Assembly (NCBI GenBank): GCA_030617125.1
Contig: JAUWWA010000014.1
Location: 1-11,641, forward strand
Length of the DNA stretch: 11,641 nt
Source of the DNA: Pirellulales bacterium
GTDB lineage: Bacteria > Planctomycetota > Planctomycetia > Pirellulales > Thermoguttaceae
Direction of reading: 5' to 3'
The notes below the pieces were generated by a model. That model ran no database searches. It saw only the letters and a list, made by a program, of their open reading frames with translations, and was not told the DNA's origin. This document shows positions 1 through 6,721 of this stretch, piece after piece (position 1 is the stretch's first letter; every line of letters begins with the position of its first letter). A program made the translations under genes and the position numbers.

Positions 1-3000
1 CTTAGGATTGCTTCGGCGGGTGAGGGACCCGCGTCGGAGTCGTCCGCTAGTGTCAACGTGACGGTCTGACGACTCATCGTCAGCTTGATGGTCTGCTTCT
101 TCGGATCGCCGACGATACGCAAGGCAGTGGTGTTCGCGGGCGACGTTCCCTCATAGACGATCTGGCCGGTCCGCTTGTCGATGCACAAAATAGACACGCG
201 ATGCCGGCTCGAACCCTTCTGACGCCGCTCGTATTTCTGGCAGGCGAATGTCAGCAGCGGCAGCCGGCTCGGTTGATTCAGCAGCAGGCACTGGTCTTGG
301 ATGTCCACCGGACTGGGCCACGTGGGTCGACCATGGTCGTCGAGCATGTACGCGCGGCCGGATTGGATCGGTCTGGAGAGCGTGGTGCGGATCGGGTTGA
401 TTTGGGGGTGGTTTGGCTCATTGGGTTTCGGCGGAACAAGCGTCACCACTGCGTAGCCGTCGCTCGAGGGAAAGATGAAGAACTCTAACAGGTCCTTTTC
501 CGGTTTGAGCCGGGTTTCGAAGACGGTCCGGCCATCGTGGAGCGACAACAGCACCAGCCGCCCGTCCTTCTGGAGCACCCCGATCGCCTCGTTTCCGATC
601 AGGCAAGGCTTCGCGCCCGCGGCAAAGGTGTGCGGCGGCCATACATCGCGCTGTTGCCAGACGTCGAAGAGCTTCAAGATAGATTTGCCGCCCTTGTTGC
701 TCCAAAGTAGCAGCCGCGAGCCGAGCGTGGCAAGGCCCGACTGCCCGCTCCGAGACGGGGTGACGTGCTGTATCCAGCCGTTGTTGATGGCCCCATGCCG
801 CCGCCAGCGGGGAACCTTGCGCCGGCCCAGCAGTTCGCCGTCGAGCGCCCGATACACCAAGGCCTCGTCCGCATTCGGAGCGACGACACAGACGAACCGG
901 TCGTCGCCAAACAGCCTGCTTCCCGGGGCGACATTGCGTCGAATCCAAAGCGTTTCACCGCTGAGCGAATCAACAGCGACGACGTTCCGATACCGCTGAA
1001 AACAAACATAGCGGCTCGTGACCGGCCCCAGTGCGTTGCCGAGGTTCTGATACCCCGATAGATGAAATTGCTGCATGGCCCATGGATTGTTCGCCAACTG
1101 GATGGGGAACCAGCCAGCACCCGCCGCGTCGGCAATCAGATTGGTCAAGTCCTGGCTCCACAGCCACTTCGGCGCCTCCGAATCGGAGGAGCCGAGGGCA
1201 TCGAGTGCAATGATGCTGTACCCCGTCGACACCAGCAGCAGGTGTCCCCGGGTACGGCCATGGGTCAAGTTATCGTGATACGCCAGGTTCTGTGGCGAGC
1301 CCGACTTGACCACCGAAGCCTGCCTCTGCCGCCTTCCCAGCGTGTCGTATCCGATCACGCTGCGGTGATGTTGGTCGTACTCGAGCGACGTTTCGCGGAA
1401 AAAGACGCCGCGGTTGCCTCGGACCGGCAAGAACAGACCGTACACGTCCGCGCGCGAGATTCTCGACGAACGCACCTTGTGCTTGACCGTTGCCACCTGC
1501 CACGGGTCGCCACGCCGCAAGAATGCCCAGGCGGGATCGTCATTCGGCAGGGCAGCGAGCAATTCCTTGCCGGTCTTGTCGCCCGAGCAGACGACGTCGG
1601 AGAACTCGTCCCGCAGTCGGCGATAGCACGCGGCCGCGTCGGCGGGCCGCTCGGTGTGGACGAGCAATTCGGCCAGCTTGGCCGTGGCCTTGGCGGCAAT
1701 CGACGCATTGGCGGACTCCCAGTCGGGCCATAGGAGCATTTCGGCCTCAAGCAATCGATCGTGTTCGATCAACCGCTGCGTCAATTCGCGACGGGCCTCG
1801 GCGGCGCTGGCATGGTTGCCGAAATAGTTGAGGAACCGCCGCAAGGCGTCGATGCTTCCCGACGCAACAGCCGCCTTTAGCCGGGTTTCGATGGGGGCGT
1901 CCAACAACGCCTGCCTGTCACCGGCCTCCTCGCGCAACGACGCCAACCGGGCCTGAACCCAACGGTCGCGACGTACCGAAAGCGTCTTGCCGACCACGTC
2001 CAACGGCGGGCTTTCAGGCTCTAAGTCGGCCAGCTTCAAGTAGCACTTCAGCGCCGCGCGCCACTCGCCCGATTGTCGAAACCCGCCGGCCATAAGCCGC
2101 AGATACTCGGCCCGGCCGTTCGAGTCGTCCAGCAGCGATTCGATCTCCGCCGCTCGGTCGCGATACACGGCGAATTGCCGCTTAAGACCGTCCATCAGCG
2201 CGTCGCGCAGCAAAGCTCGCCTTCGGGGCAAGCCGTCCGAGTCCTCCGAGTCGTACGCCTGTCGCAAACACGCGATCGCTTCCGAAAGTTTTCCTTCGTC
2301 CAGGAGGATTTCTCCGCGCAAACACAGCGCCTCTGGGTCGTCGGCACGGGCGGCCAAGCGACGATCGGCCTCCCGGCGGGCGGCTTCCAACTGGTAGAAC
2401 ATCTCCACGCCGTCGAGTCCCTGTGATATCACACGGCCCTTGTAGCAAACTAAGTTCCCCGGCACGATGCCCTTGCGCGACCGCACAACGTGTGTGATCT
2501 GTCCGGTCGTCAGGTCGATCGTGGTCACCTCGGCAGTGCTCAGCGGAAGGAAGTACTCGTTGCCGCTTAGAAACCCCCGTCCGCTGGGTACGGCGCCGTC
2601 GGGCAACTTCACGGTGCGGCCATCCCACGCCGGCTTCGGTTTGCTGTTGTCGCTCGCCTCGGCGAGTTGCCACGCGCGAACCCCACGCTGGCCGACCACC
2701 ACCACCTTGCCGCCGTGAACGCACGCCAGGTATAGCCCGTCGTCGCGCGGCTGCTTCCAAAGCAACGTGCCGTCGATCAGGTCTAAACAGTGCAACCGGT
2801 CCGATTCGACCGGGGTGACCAACACCCGGCCGCCGGCCACGGTAACACTGGCATCGAGCCAGCGTCGCTGCTGGGCGGCGTTAGGGTAGGCTCCCGGGAT
2901 CACGAAGCCCATCATTGGGCGCGTGCGGTCTCGGCGCTGCTCATAGCGATAGCCCCACAACAGTGAGCGGCTGGCCAAGTCGACCGCCACCACGGCGCCG

Positions 3001-4682
3001 GTCGAGGTCGGGCACACCAAGATCCCGTCGCCGTACGAAGGCGAAGCACCGGCCAGGCGGCGTACCGGACCCGCCGTGATGTCCTGCTCGGCCATGGCCA
3101 CTTGTTGAAACCAGATGACTTCGCCCGAATCGCCGCGCAGCGCAAACAGGCGAATCTCTCCCTTGGTTTCGCCCAACACGTAGAGCCGGTCCATCAGCGG
3201 CAGCGGCGGCCCGAGGAAGAACGTCCCGGCCTGAGGCAAGGTGGATGTGTCGGCCGGGCCGCCGATTTTCCACGCGAGTTCGCCGGTGTGAATATCGTGT
3301 GCCGCCAGGTGATTGTAGGACTTGCGTGTCTGGTAGACGGTCCGCCCATTGACAATCACCGGGTGCCTGGACGGCCAGCCAATCTCCAGGCTCAGGGATT
3401 CGATCGAGCAGACACGGCGGCCGTCGCTGCTGAGCGTGCCGTAGGTAGCGTCGTCCCACATGCGATAGCCCAGCGAGGCGGCCAACTGCGGCGCGTAGCG
3501 TGACGACGATTCGCCCCTTCCGCCGACGAATGCTCCTGCCGGATCGGCGACGTCTACGTTCCATAGCCGCCGGCCGGTGACGAGATCGACCGCCAGCAGA
3601 TTGCGCCAGGTACGCATCACAACGACATCGTCGACGGCCAAGGGGTGCAGACTCGACGGTGTCGGTGTCCCGCCACCTTGCTGTGCTCGACGGAGCCGCT
3701 CTTGTTCGAGCAGGCCTGCCACCATGCTTGGTCGTTCAAGGTCCCAGGAGTCGTCGGTGGTTGGAATCCGCCAGCGGCGATTCAACAGCGGCACGCCGCC
3801 GGCAGCGACCGCATTGCGCGCCGCGTTGCCGCGAAACATCGTCCAGTGGTCCGCCTGTCTCGGCGAGGGCATGTGATGCAAACCGGTCAACCCAACCAGC
3901 CAATCCAACGCCTCCGAGTTCTTCGCAAACAGTCTCACCTGCCTGCCGGCAATCTCGACGCTCGAGCCCCGGTGCCGGGCTCTCAACGCCAAAAGCACTT
4001 GTTCCGCCTTCTCGGGCATGCCGGCCTGTAGCCAAGCGGCGGCCGTCGCCAGCGACAAGGCGGGCTCGAACTCGGCGCCGTATCGCGTCACGCCACGCAG
4101 TCGCTCGAACGTCAACGCGGCGGCCAACGGCTCTGCGTCGTCGAGATGGGAGTAGCCCAGCAGCAGCGTTGCTTCGTAGCCACTTCTCGTGTGGAAGAAT
4201 CGCCGCGCCACCTCGGCCAGACGCTCCGTGTCCCCGGCGGCAATTGCTTCCTTCAGTAATCGCCGCGCCTCGATGCCGCAATCTTCTTCGTACCGCTTGC
4301 GCCCCGCAAGCGGCATTCGTGCAATCAGCCGTTGAACCTCGCCCTTGAGGCTGCGGTGGACCTGCGGTGTGTTGAGTCTGTCGGGCTGGAAGAAATAATC
4401 CTCCGGAGCATCCAGGATCTTGCGGAAATAGCGAATGGCCTCGCTGTATCGGGCCTGATCGACCAGGGCGCGAGCCTTCGCCAAATCCCGCAACGTGCGG
4501 CGTTCGGCCGGTTTGAAGACGTACTCGGCCAGATCGACCTTGTTCTTGGAATTCGAGCCGGCAACCGCCCGCCCGCCGAGACGGATAACCTGTGTCCACG
4601 CCGTCGCCGACCCTATCGCCGCCACCGCTGCTGCCACGAGCAAGAGCTTGTGCAAAAAATTCCGTCTCCACGGAGTGCCCAT
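1..4682 (-). CDS. Large secreted PQQ-type double β-propeller protein with TPR-like regions (3' end outside window)
   Basis: Translating the minus strand from ATG at 4682-4680 gives 1560 codons without a stop, so the gene continues past the left edge. An AGAGG box lies 8 nt before the start. Residues 1-28 form a signal peptide (WRR, hydrophobic core, Ala-Thr-Ala cleavage site). Residues ~50-270 are helical and repeat-like. The motif HWTMFRGNAARN at ~279-290 is the usual opening of PQQ/BamB-like propellers in planctomycetes. Blade motifs of the VDxxTGxxLW type follow, e.g. W374, W576 and W642. Residues ~765-1010 return to TPR-like helices, including ALCLRGEILLDEGKLSEAI near 790. A second propeller runs from ~1070 onward, with VDSLSGETLW ending at W1246 and CIDKRTGQIVYEG near 1500. 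It probably acts in the periplasm or envelope as a scaffold or binding protein. Bound PQQ or enzyme activity is not shown. The gene is divergent from the HU gene. Function unknown. Confidence 0.9.
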   Translation of the reverse strand, partial: MGTPWRRNFLHKLLLVAAAVAAIGSATAWTQVIRLGGRAVAGSNSKNKVDLAEYVFKPAERRTLRDLAKARALVDQARYSEAIRYFRKILDAPEDYFFQPDRLNTPQVHRSLKGEVQRLIARMPLAGRKRYEEDCGIEARRLLKEAIAAGDTERLAEVARRFFHTRSGYEATLLLGYSHLDDAEPLAAALTFERLRGVTRYGAEFEPALSLATAAAWLQAGMPEKAEQVLLALRARHRGSSVEIAGRQVRLFAKNSEALDWLVGLTGLHHMPSPRQADHWTMFRGNAARNAVAAGGVPLLNRRWRIPTTDDSWDLERPSMVAGLLEQERLRRAQQGGGTPTPSSLHPLAVDDVVVMRTWRNLLAVDLVTGRRLWNVDVADPAGAFVGGRGESSSRYAPQLAASLGYRMWDDATYGTLSSDGRRVCSIESLSLEIGWPSRHPVIVNGRTVYQTRKSYNHLAAHDIHTGELAWKIGGPADTSTLPQAGTFFLGPPLPLMDRLYVLGETKGEIRLFALRGDSGEVIWFQQVAMAEQDITAGPVRRLAGASPSYGDGILVCPTSTGAVVAVDLASRSLLWGYRYEQRRDRTRPMMGFVIPGAYPNAAQQRRWLDASVTVAGGRVLVTPVESDRLHCLDLIDGTLLWKQPRDDGLYLACVHGGKVVVVGQRGVRAWQLAEASDNSKPKPAWDGRTVKLPDGAVPSGRGFLSGNEYFLPLSTAEVTTIDLTTGQITHVVRSRKGIVPGNLVCYKGRVISQGLDGVEMFYQLEAARREADRRLAARADDPEALCLRGEILLDEGKLSEAIACLRQAYDSEDSDGLPRRRALLRDALMDGLKRQFAVYRDRAAEIESLLDDSNGRAEYLRLMAGGFRQSGEWRAALKCYLKLADLEPESPPLDVVGKTLSVRRDRWVQARLASLREEAGDRQALLDAPIETRLKAAVASGSIDALRRFLNYFGNHASAAEARRELTQRLIEHDRLLEAEMLLWPDWESANASIAAKATAKLAELLVHTERPADAAACYRRLRDEFSDVVCSGDKTGKELLAALPNDDPAWAFLRRGDPWQVATVKHKVRSSRISRADVYGLFLPVRGNRGVFFRETSLEYDQHHRSVIGYDTLGRRQRQASVVKSGSPQNLAYHDNLTHGRTRGHLLLVSTGYSIIALDALGSSDSEAPKWLWSQDLTNLIADAAGAGWFPIQLANNPWAMQQFHLSGYQNLGNALGPVTSRYVCFQRYRNVVAVDSLSGETLWIRRNVAPGSRLFGDDRFVCVVAPNADEALVYRALDGELLGRRKVPRWRRHGAINNGWIQHVTPSRSGQSGLATLGSRLLLWSNKGGKSILKLFDVWQQRDVWPPHTFAAGAKPCLIGNEAIGVLQKDGRLVLLSLHDGRTVFETRLKPEKDLLEFFIFPSSDGYAVVTLVPPKPNEPNHPQINPIRTTLSRPIQSGRAYMLDDHGRPTWPSPVDIQDQCLLLNQPSRLPLLTFACQKYERRQKGSSRHRVSILCIDKRTGQIVYEGTSPANTTALRIVGDPKKQTIKLTMSRQTVTLTLADDSDAGPSPAEAIL

Positions 4683-4724
4683 GGCAACTGCCTCTTGTGC
4701 CGTACCCTTGCCCTATATCTTGTT

Positions 4725-4730
4725 AGTATA
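4725..4730 (-). promoter_or_regulatory. Candidate -10 box for the propeller gene
   Basis: Read on the minus strand this is TATACT, about 43 nt upstream of the start codon at 4682. No clear -35 box is found 16-18 nt upstream (only ATGAAC or AATGAA). This is a weak prediction based on position and the -10 match alone. Confidence 0.35.
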
Positions 4731-4960
4731 CCAGCGACGCGAAAAAGTTCATTGACCGGGGACGATTACAGCGTGCTCGCGGCAGCCGCGGCGCCGAACA
4801 TGCGTCTTGCGGTGCCACGCCAGGCCCCAACGCCGATCTCAAGATACGTAACCTTTTGCTACTTAATATCTTAGGTGAGTTTTGGCCACTCGGCAAGGAG
4901 CACCGATTAGCGTGCCGGAAAGCAGCCCACCTGGGGGAGGGCGTTATAGAATCGACGTGT

Positions 4961-4971
4961 GGTATAATACC
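4961..4971. promoter_or_regulatory. Palindromic TATAAT element
   Basis: GGTATAATACC is a perfect palindrome around a central A and contains a consensus TATAAT at 4963-4968. No recognisable -35 box lies 16-18 nt upstream. If it drives the HU gene, the leader would be about 300 nt, so it may instead be a regulator site or chance. Confidence 0.3.
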
Positions 4972-5082
4972 CCGATAAAGGGTGGCTGACGGTTGCAGTG
5001 CACGTCTTGTCGGCAACGTGGAACCAATTATCGATCCGTCCGCGTTGTCGCATGTTTTGCCCGGAAAACCGCACCCATGGCG

Positions 5083-5152
5083 GAAAAAGCGGGCGGAAAG
5101 GCCAAGAATTCGAGGGAGAAATCGCCTGCCGAGCCGTTTTTTCCGCTTTTTC
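5083..5152. repeat. Spaced 10-bp inverted repeat
   Basis: GAAAAAGCGG at 5083-5092 is the exact reverse complement of CCGCTTTTTC at 5143-5152, with 50 nt between the arms. It lies in the HU upstream region. With a spacer this long it may be a paired protein-binding site or coincidence in repeated TTTTTCC/GGAAAAA tracts. Confidence 0.45.
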
Positions 5153-5175
5153 ACGGGTTTGAAGCCAATCTCGTA

Positions 5176-5203
5176 TTGCAATTTTTTCCGAAGAGGCTCT
5201 AAT
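5176..5203 (+). promoter_or_regulatory. Candidate sigma70-like promoter for the HU gene
   Basis: TTGCAA (5176-5181) and TCTAAT (5198-5203) are separated by 16 nt and match the consensus at 4/6 and 5/6 positions. Transcription would begin near 5210 and give a leader of about 60 nt before the ATG at 5273. Planctomycete promoters are not well fixed, so this is tentative. Confidence 0.4.
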
Positions 5204-5272
5204 CATCGGGTCCACTAAGAATCGGACGGATGTGTTTGTTTCTCCTACAAGCCTCGCATGGAGGGTATCCCT

Positions 5273-5596
5273 ATGGCAAAAGCAGCCAAGAAACCGCCGA
5301 CCAAGACCGAGATCCTCAACAACATCGCCAACACGACGGACCTGACCAAGAAGGATGTGGCCGCCGTGTTCGACGCCTTGACAGCCGAGATCAAGAGGAA
5401 TCTCGGCCCCCGCGGCGCCGGCGCCTTTACCGTCCCCGGTCTGCTGAAGATCGAGAAGAAGAGGATTCCGGCCCGGCCAGCCAAGAAAGGCGTTCCCAAC
5501 CCGTTCAGACCCGGTGAACTGATGGACGTCGCTGCTCGACCGGCCTCAAACAAGGTTAAGGTCCGGCCACTGAAAAACCTCAAAGACATGGTCTGA
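5273..5596 (+). CDS. HU-family DNA-binding protein, planctomycete type
   Basis: This 107-residue basic protein has the HU/IHF fold pattern. An N-terminal helical pair (residues ~10-44, TKTEILNNIA...KDVAAVFDAL) is followed by the conserved β turn (FTVPGLLKI, ~52-60). The DNA-binding arm contains NPFRPGE at 76-82, matching the RNPxTG region of HU, with P77 in the place of the DNA-intercalating proline. The lysine/proline-rich start (MAKAAKKPPTKTE) and the C-terminal VRPLKNLKDMV resemble HU-like proteins I know from planctomycetes; the protein is longer than the usual ~90 residues. It likely dimerises and bends or compacts DNA in the nucleoid. I chose ATG 5273 because GGAGGG (5260-5265) lies 7 nt upstream; the in-frame ATG at 5258 overlaps that box and has no ribosome binding site of its own. 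The gene is probably monocistronic, since hairpins follow it. Confidence 0.93.
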   Translation: MAKAAKKPPTKTEILNNIANTTDLTKKDVAAVFDALTAEIKRNLGPRGAGAFTVPGLLKIEKKRIPARPAKKGVPNPFRPGELMDVAARPASNKVKVRPLKNLKDMV

Positions 5597-5649
5597 GCTG
5601 CTAGAACGGACCACTACAAGCTGCTCGCGTGTGTAGGATCTCCTGGTGC

Positions 5650-5669
5650 GCGCACCCTGTTGGGTGCGC
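5650..5669 (+). terminator. Hairpin after the HU gene
   Basis: GCGCACCC and GGGTGCGC form a perfect 8-bp stem around a TGTT loop, 54 nt after the HU stop codon. No T-tract follows directly. It may be an RNA 3'-end stabiliser or the first part of a two-hairpin terminator. Confidence 0.5.
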
Positions 5670-5686
5670 CGGAAAGAGTAGTTGTG

Positions 5687-5714
5687 CGCAAGCGGCTTTT
5701 TTGCTGCGCTTGCG
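5687..5714 (+). terminator. Second hairpin after the HU gene
   Basis: CGCAAGCG (5687-5694) pairs with CGCTTGCG (5707-5714) around a 12-nt loop that holds a run of six T (5697-5702). The T-run is in the loop and not after the stem, so this is not a canonical intrinsic terminator. It could still work with the hairpin just upstream. Confidence 0.4.
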
Positions 5715-5805
5715 GGTGCGTCGCTGGCCTGCTACCCGTTTCCTGGTCCGTGGGGAATGCGAGGACTTTTGGCGCCTTGCATTTTGGAAAGGAGGTTTCG
5801 GGACC
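5715..5805. other. Non-coding stretch before the transposase remnant
   Basis: No gene is visible. The only clear signal is the ribosome binding site AAAGGAGG at 5788-5795, which belongs to the following transposase remnant. This stretch may be the former 5' end of an insertion sequence, but no terminal repeat pair could be assigned. Confidence 0.5.
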
Positions 5806-6006
5806 ATGAAACGGAAGCGTTACACGGACGAGCAGATAGCGTTTGCGGTGAGGCAGGCGGAACCGGGGACACCACTCGGCGGTACCCGTCGCCACCCGGC
5901 CAGCAACAATCCGGTACACGTGTTTCCGTGTGTTCCAAAGTGTCCCAGAAACCCGTCAACTCAGGCGCGAGAGCCAGGCCAAGTTCCTATCAGTCGGTCC
6001 GCGTGA
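5806..6006 (+). pseudogene. IS3-family transposase OrfA, 5' remnant
   Basis: The frame opens with MKRKRYTDEQIAFAVRQAE followed by PGTP, which closely matches the start of IS3-family OrfA proteins (MKR.R.T.EQI...LRQAE.GT). These carry the helix-turn-helix that binds the insertion-sequence ends. A strong ribosome binding site, AAAGGAGG, lies 10 nt upstream. After about residue 23 (near 5874) the resemblance stops: the helix-turn-helix core (normally CRKxGxSxxTFYRWK) and the leucine zipper are absent, and the frame runs through unrelated sequence to a stop at 6004-6006. No OrfB (DDE catalytic domain) follows. It is therefore a non-functional fragment of an insertion sequence, deleted after the start of orfA. 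The 66-residue frame could still be translated, but I see no sign that it matters. Confidence 0.75.
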
Positions 6007-6013
6007 ACTGGGA

Positions 6014-6042
6014 TTGACGTTAGGGATGGACAAACCTATACT
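6014..6042 (+). promoter_or_regulatory. Strong sigma70-like promoter upstream of the Cys-rich gene
   Basis: TTGACG (6014-6019) and TATACT (6037-6042) are separated by exactly 17 nt and each match the consensus at 5/6. The start site would be near 6049, about 24 nt before ATG 6073. The hexamer CCTATA occurs twice with 9-nt periodicity (6035-6040 and 6044-6049), overlapping the -10 box and start region, and could be part of an operator. This is the best promoter match I found in the intergenic regions. Confidence 0.6.
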
Positions 6043-6072
6043 TCCTATAAGTGCACAATCAACGGTTTGCTC

Positions 6073-6507
6073 ATGTTTCGCGTAGCGCATGCGCTCTTGA
6101 CGATTGCCGGGATGCTGGCCTGCCCGTTTGTTTGTATGGCCAAAGTCGGTCCCCACGCTGCGCTTGCGGAACAACGCGCCGAGTGCCCGTGCTGCCAGCA
6201 TCGTTGGCAGGCCCCCACCGGAGAGGGCCACTCCGGCGATAGTCCGGTCGAGCCCGAGCGTCGCAGTCCTGCACCTGCCGAGGATTGCGACTGCACCTGT
6301 CTGTGCAAAGGGGTCGTTCACCTAGAAGACACTCGCAAGCTCGGTCTCGGGGGACAAGCGGCTTTTGTTGTCTGGCTCGGCTTCACTTCTATCACAAAGG
6401 CGGATGCTGGCTCCCAATCGCTCCTTTCCTTTGCTGAAGCTCCGCCACCTTCCAAACTTGGCTCCGGCCGATTGATTCGTTTGGCTCTTGCCTCTCTCTT
6501 GCTTTGA
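6073..6507 (+). CDS. Small exported cysteine-rich protein, function unknown
   Basis: This 144-residue protein begins with a short hydrophobic export segment (residues ~2-23, MFRVAHALLTIAGMLACPFV). Two cysteine clusters follow: ECPCCQHRW at 37-45 and DCDCTCLCKG at 71-80, joined by a linker rich in Pro, Glu and Gly. Seven cysteines plus H43 in this arrangement suggest metal binding or disulfides outside the cytoplasm; this is inference. A hydrophobic patch (AFVVWLGF, ~97-104) and a hydrophobic C-terminus follow. I recognise similar CxCxCxCxG secreted proteins from planctomycetes, sometimes near metal-efflux genes, but know no named family. I chose ATG 6073; TTG 6067 is an in-frame alternative, and neither has a clear Shine-Dalgarno box. 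Third-position GC is visibly lower in the second half than in neighbouring genes. The protein lies just after a good promoter and 214 nt before permease 1. Confidence 0.65.
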   Translation: MFRVAHALLTIAGMLACPFVCMAKVGPHAALAEQRAECPCCQHRWQAPTGEGHSGDSPVEPERRSPAPAEDCDCTCLCKGVVHLEDTRKLGLGGQAAFVVWLGFTSITKADAGSQSLLSFAEAPPPSKLGSGRLIRLALASLLL

Positions 6508-6644
6508 TCCCCGCCAGCGATGCCCGGAAGGGTCACTCCAGCAGGTCGCGGACTGCGCGCCAGTCAGCGGCATCAGTTTCGCGTGCTCTGCGTGCATTGA
6601 ACCCCGGACATAAGAGGCGGGTGCGCCGTGCTCCCATCTCCGGG

Positions 6645-6683
6645 CCGAGCAAACGCCGCCCCAGGGCGGTTCGGTTTGCTCGG
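6645..6683 (+). promoter_or_regulatory. Long two-part stem-loop between the Cys-rich gene and permease 1
   Basis: CCGAGCAAAC (6645-6654) pairs perfectly with GTTTGCTCGG (6674-6683). Inside it CCGCC (6656-6660) pairs with GGCGG (6665-6669) around a CCAG loop. The internal loop is one G against TTCG. No T-run follows, so it is not a standard intrinsic terminator. It may be an attenuator, a processing or mRNA-stability element, or a cruciform binding site. It lies 38 nt before the GTG of permease 1. Confidence 0.6.
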
Positions 6684-6721
6684 ATCAACACGTAGGACCA
6701 TGAGGACTTCGAGGTAATCCC

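Larger units (their letters stand above)
4683..5272. other. Divergent intergenic region, no convincing gene
   Basis: These 590 bases separate the minus-strand propeller gene from the plus-strand HU gene. Both strands hold short open frames, but none has a recognisable domain, a good ribosome binding site or a composition like the flanking genes. The region is more AT-rich than the genes and carries promoter-like boxes facing both ways. It also holds an 11-bp palindrome around a TATAAT box (4961-4971) and a spaced 10-bp inverted repeat (5083-5092 with 5143-5152). Confidence 0.7.

Noticed and set aside
3659..4348. 229-codon plus-strand open frame antisense to the propeller gene
   Set aside because: It is very rich in Arg, Ser and Pro, has no domain or ribosome binding site, and is a by-product of GC-rich codon use on the opposite strand. 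The same applies to plus-strand frames at 1062-1733 and 1490-1831.
3736..4671. 311-codon minus-strand open frame
   Set aside because: It lies inside the propeller gene in another frame of the same strand. Its translation is Arg/Gly-rich with no domain, and the true frame carries the signal peptide and the WTMFRGN motif.
5077..5202. Possible 41-residue Lys-rich peptide (MAEKAGGKAKNSREK...)
   Set aside because: There is no ribosome binding site and no family match. It ends in low-complexity Phe/Leu sequence and overlaps the inverted repeat.
5258..5272. ATG at 5258 as start of the HU gene
   Set aside because: It overlaps the GGAGGG box that serves ATG 5273 and has no Shine-Dalgarno sequence of its own.
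5608..5620. ACGGACCACTACA as a possible insertion-sequence end (ends in CA)
   Set aside because: No matching inverted partner or target duplication was found in the window, so it cannot be separated from chance.
6504..6695. 63-codon plus-strand frame between the Cys-rich gene and permease 1
   Set aside because: It has Arg/Ser-rich composition and no domain, overlaps the end of the Cys-rich gene and runs through the stem-loop.
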